From: Streptomyces sp. LS1784
GTDB lineage: Bacteria; Actinomycetota; Actinomycetes; Streptomycetales; Streptomycetaceae
Assembly (NCBI RefSeq): GCF_020103755.1
Contig: NZ_JAHSQD010000029.1
Location: 1-33,907 of the forward strand
Length of the DNA: 33,907 nt
Reading direction: 5' to 3'
The notes under the pieces are model-generated. The model did no database searches, was not told the origin of the DNA, and was given only the letters and a program-made list of their open reading frames with translations. Position 1 is the stretch's first letter; each line of letters opens with the position of its first letter. Shown piece by piece: positions 30,291 through 33,907 of the stretch. Both the position numbers and the translations under genes were made by a program.

Positions 30291-30509
30291 ATGTCCGAAC
30301 AGCAGTCCGCACCGGCCGAGTTCCGCGTGGTCCACAACGACGAGGAGCAGTACTCGGTCTGGTGGACCGACCGTGACCTGCCGGCCGGCTGGTACGCGGA
30401 GGGCACCGAGGGCACCCGCGAGGCGTGCCTGGCGCACATCGACGAGATCTGGACCGACATGCGCCCCGCGAGCCTGCGCCGCCGCATGGCGGAGCAGGCC
30501 GCCGGCTGA
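30291..30509 (+). CDS. mbtH: MbtH-like protein
   Basis: A 72-residue NRPS accessory protein from ATG 30291 (AGGAG seven bases upstream). It binds adenylation domains and supports their folding and activity. The signature is nearly complete: FRVVHNDEEQYSVWWTDRDL, PAGWYAEGTEG, CLAHIDEIWTDMRPASLRRR. The usual QYS-x-WP is QYSVWW here, with Trp in place of the conserved Pro. It lies between sbnA and the NRPS gene and should act on the first adenylation domain. Confidence 0.95.
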   Translation: MSEQQSAPAEFRVVHNDEEQYSVWWTDRDLPAGWYAEGTEGTREACLAHIDEIWTDMRPASLRRRMAEQAAG

Positions 30510-30569
30510 CCCGTACCACGCCCGGCGCACACCCCCACCGCACACCACCCCCCACACCGGCCCGACGTG

Positions 30570-30609
30570 CCGTACGGGTCCCACGGCTCTCCCCGAGCCG
30601 TCCGTACGG
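30570..30609 (+). terminator. Two-tier hairpin between mbtH and NRPS genes (attenuator or terminator)
   Basis: Inner stem ACGGCTC (30583-30589) / GAGCCGT (30595-30601) with loop TCCCC; outer stem CCGTACGG (30570-30577) / CCGTACGG (30602-30609), with a five-base bulge on the 5' side only. It is in the 185-bp spacer of an otherwise tight operon, before the NRPS ATG. It could end the upstream transcript or attenuate it. Confidence 0.45.
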
Positions 30610-30694
30610 CCGCGGGCACCACACCGCACAGGCCAGACCGGACCACACCGTTTCCCGGGGCCCGCCCGGCGATCCCACTAGGAGTGCCAGCGTC

Positions 30695-33907
<3,213 letters not shown>

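Overview
This is very GC-rich DNA with strong codon-position bias, frequent GTG starts and near-perfect GGAGG ribosome sites. It carries LuxR-ATPase and SARP regulators, a TTA codon in a pathway regulator, and secreted and Tat-exported hydrolases. All of this points to a Streptomyces or close relative (Streptomycetaceae). No tRNA, rRNA, CRISPR array or transposase was seen.

Left part (1-9.1 kb): a block of LuxR-family regulators and alpha/beta hydrolases. A partial LuxR gene enters at the left edge and faces a decayed LuxR 3' remnant. Then come a secreted hydrolase, a small membrane protein next to an orphan signal-peptide start, a short conserved-type protein with a Tat-exported Asp-nucleophile hydrolase, a cytosolic hydrolase, an intact 935-residue LuxR ATPase regulator, and a frameshifted N-terminal LuxR fragment. 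The N- and C-terminal LuxR fragments lie on the same strand in the right order either side of the hydrolase block, as if the block had replaced the middle of one regulator gene. Three start regions share a TCAYRTGACYGATGC element.

Middle part (9.1-17.2 kb): housekeeping genes. Soluble and membrane proton-pumping pyrophosphatases are divergent across a nested palindrome. They are followed by a secreted M19-like hydrolase with a discoidin domain, a TetR / Old Yellow Enzyme divergent pair with two clear operators, and a small GNAT-like acetyltransferase.

Right part (17.3-33.9 kb): a nonribosomal peptide cluster that runs off the right edge. On the minus strand are a tryptophan-halogenase-like protein, then a ferredoxin, ferredoxin reductase and P450 (a self-contained redox set), plus a 996-residue SARP activator with a TTA (bldA-type) codon. 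On the plus strand are a SyrP/TfdA-type Fe(II)/2-oxoglutarate hydroxylase, a three-gene diaminopropionate cassette (SbnA-like, SbnB, SbnA), MbtH, and an NRPS beginning A-T-C-(A). The expected product is a peptide containing 2,3-diaminopropionate, with hydroxylation and P450 oxidation.

Two proteins of this cluster are striking. The halogenase homologue lacks the catalytic lysine and other hallmark residues. The first SbnA copy lacks the PLP lysine and the asparagine loop, so it looks like a pseudoenzyme kept beside its intact paralogue.
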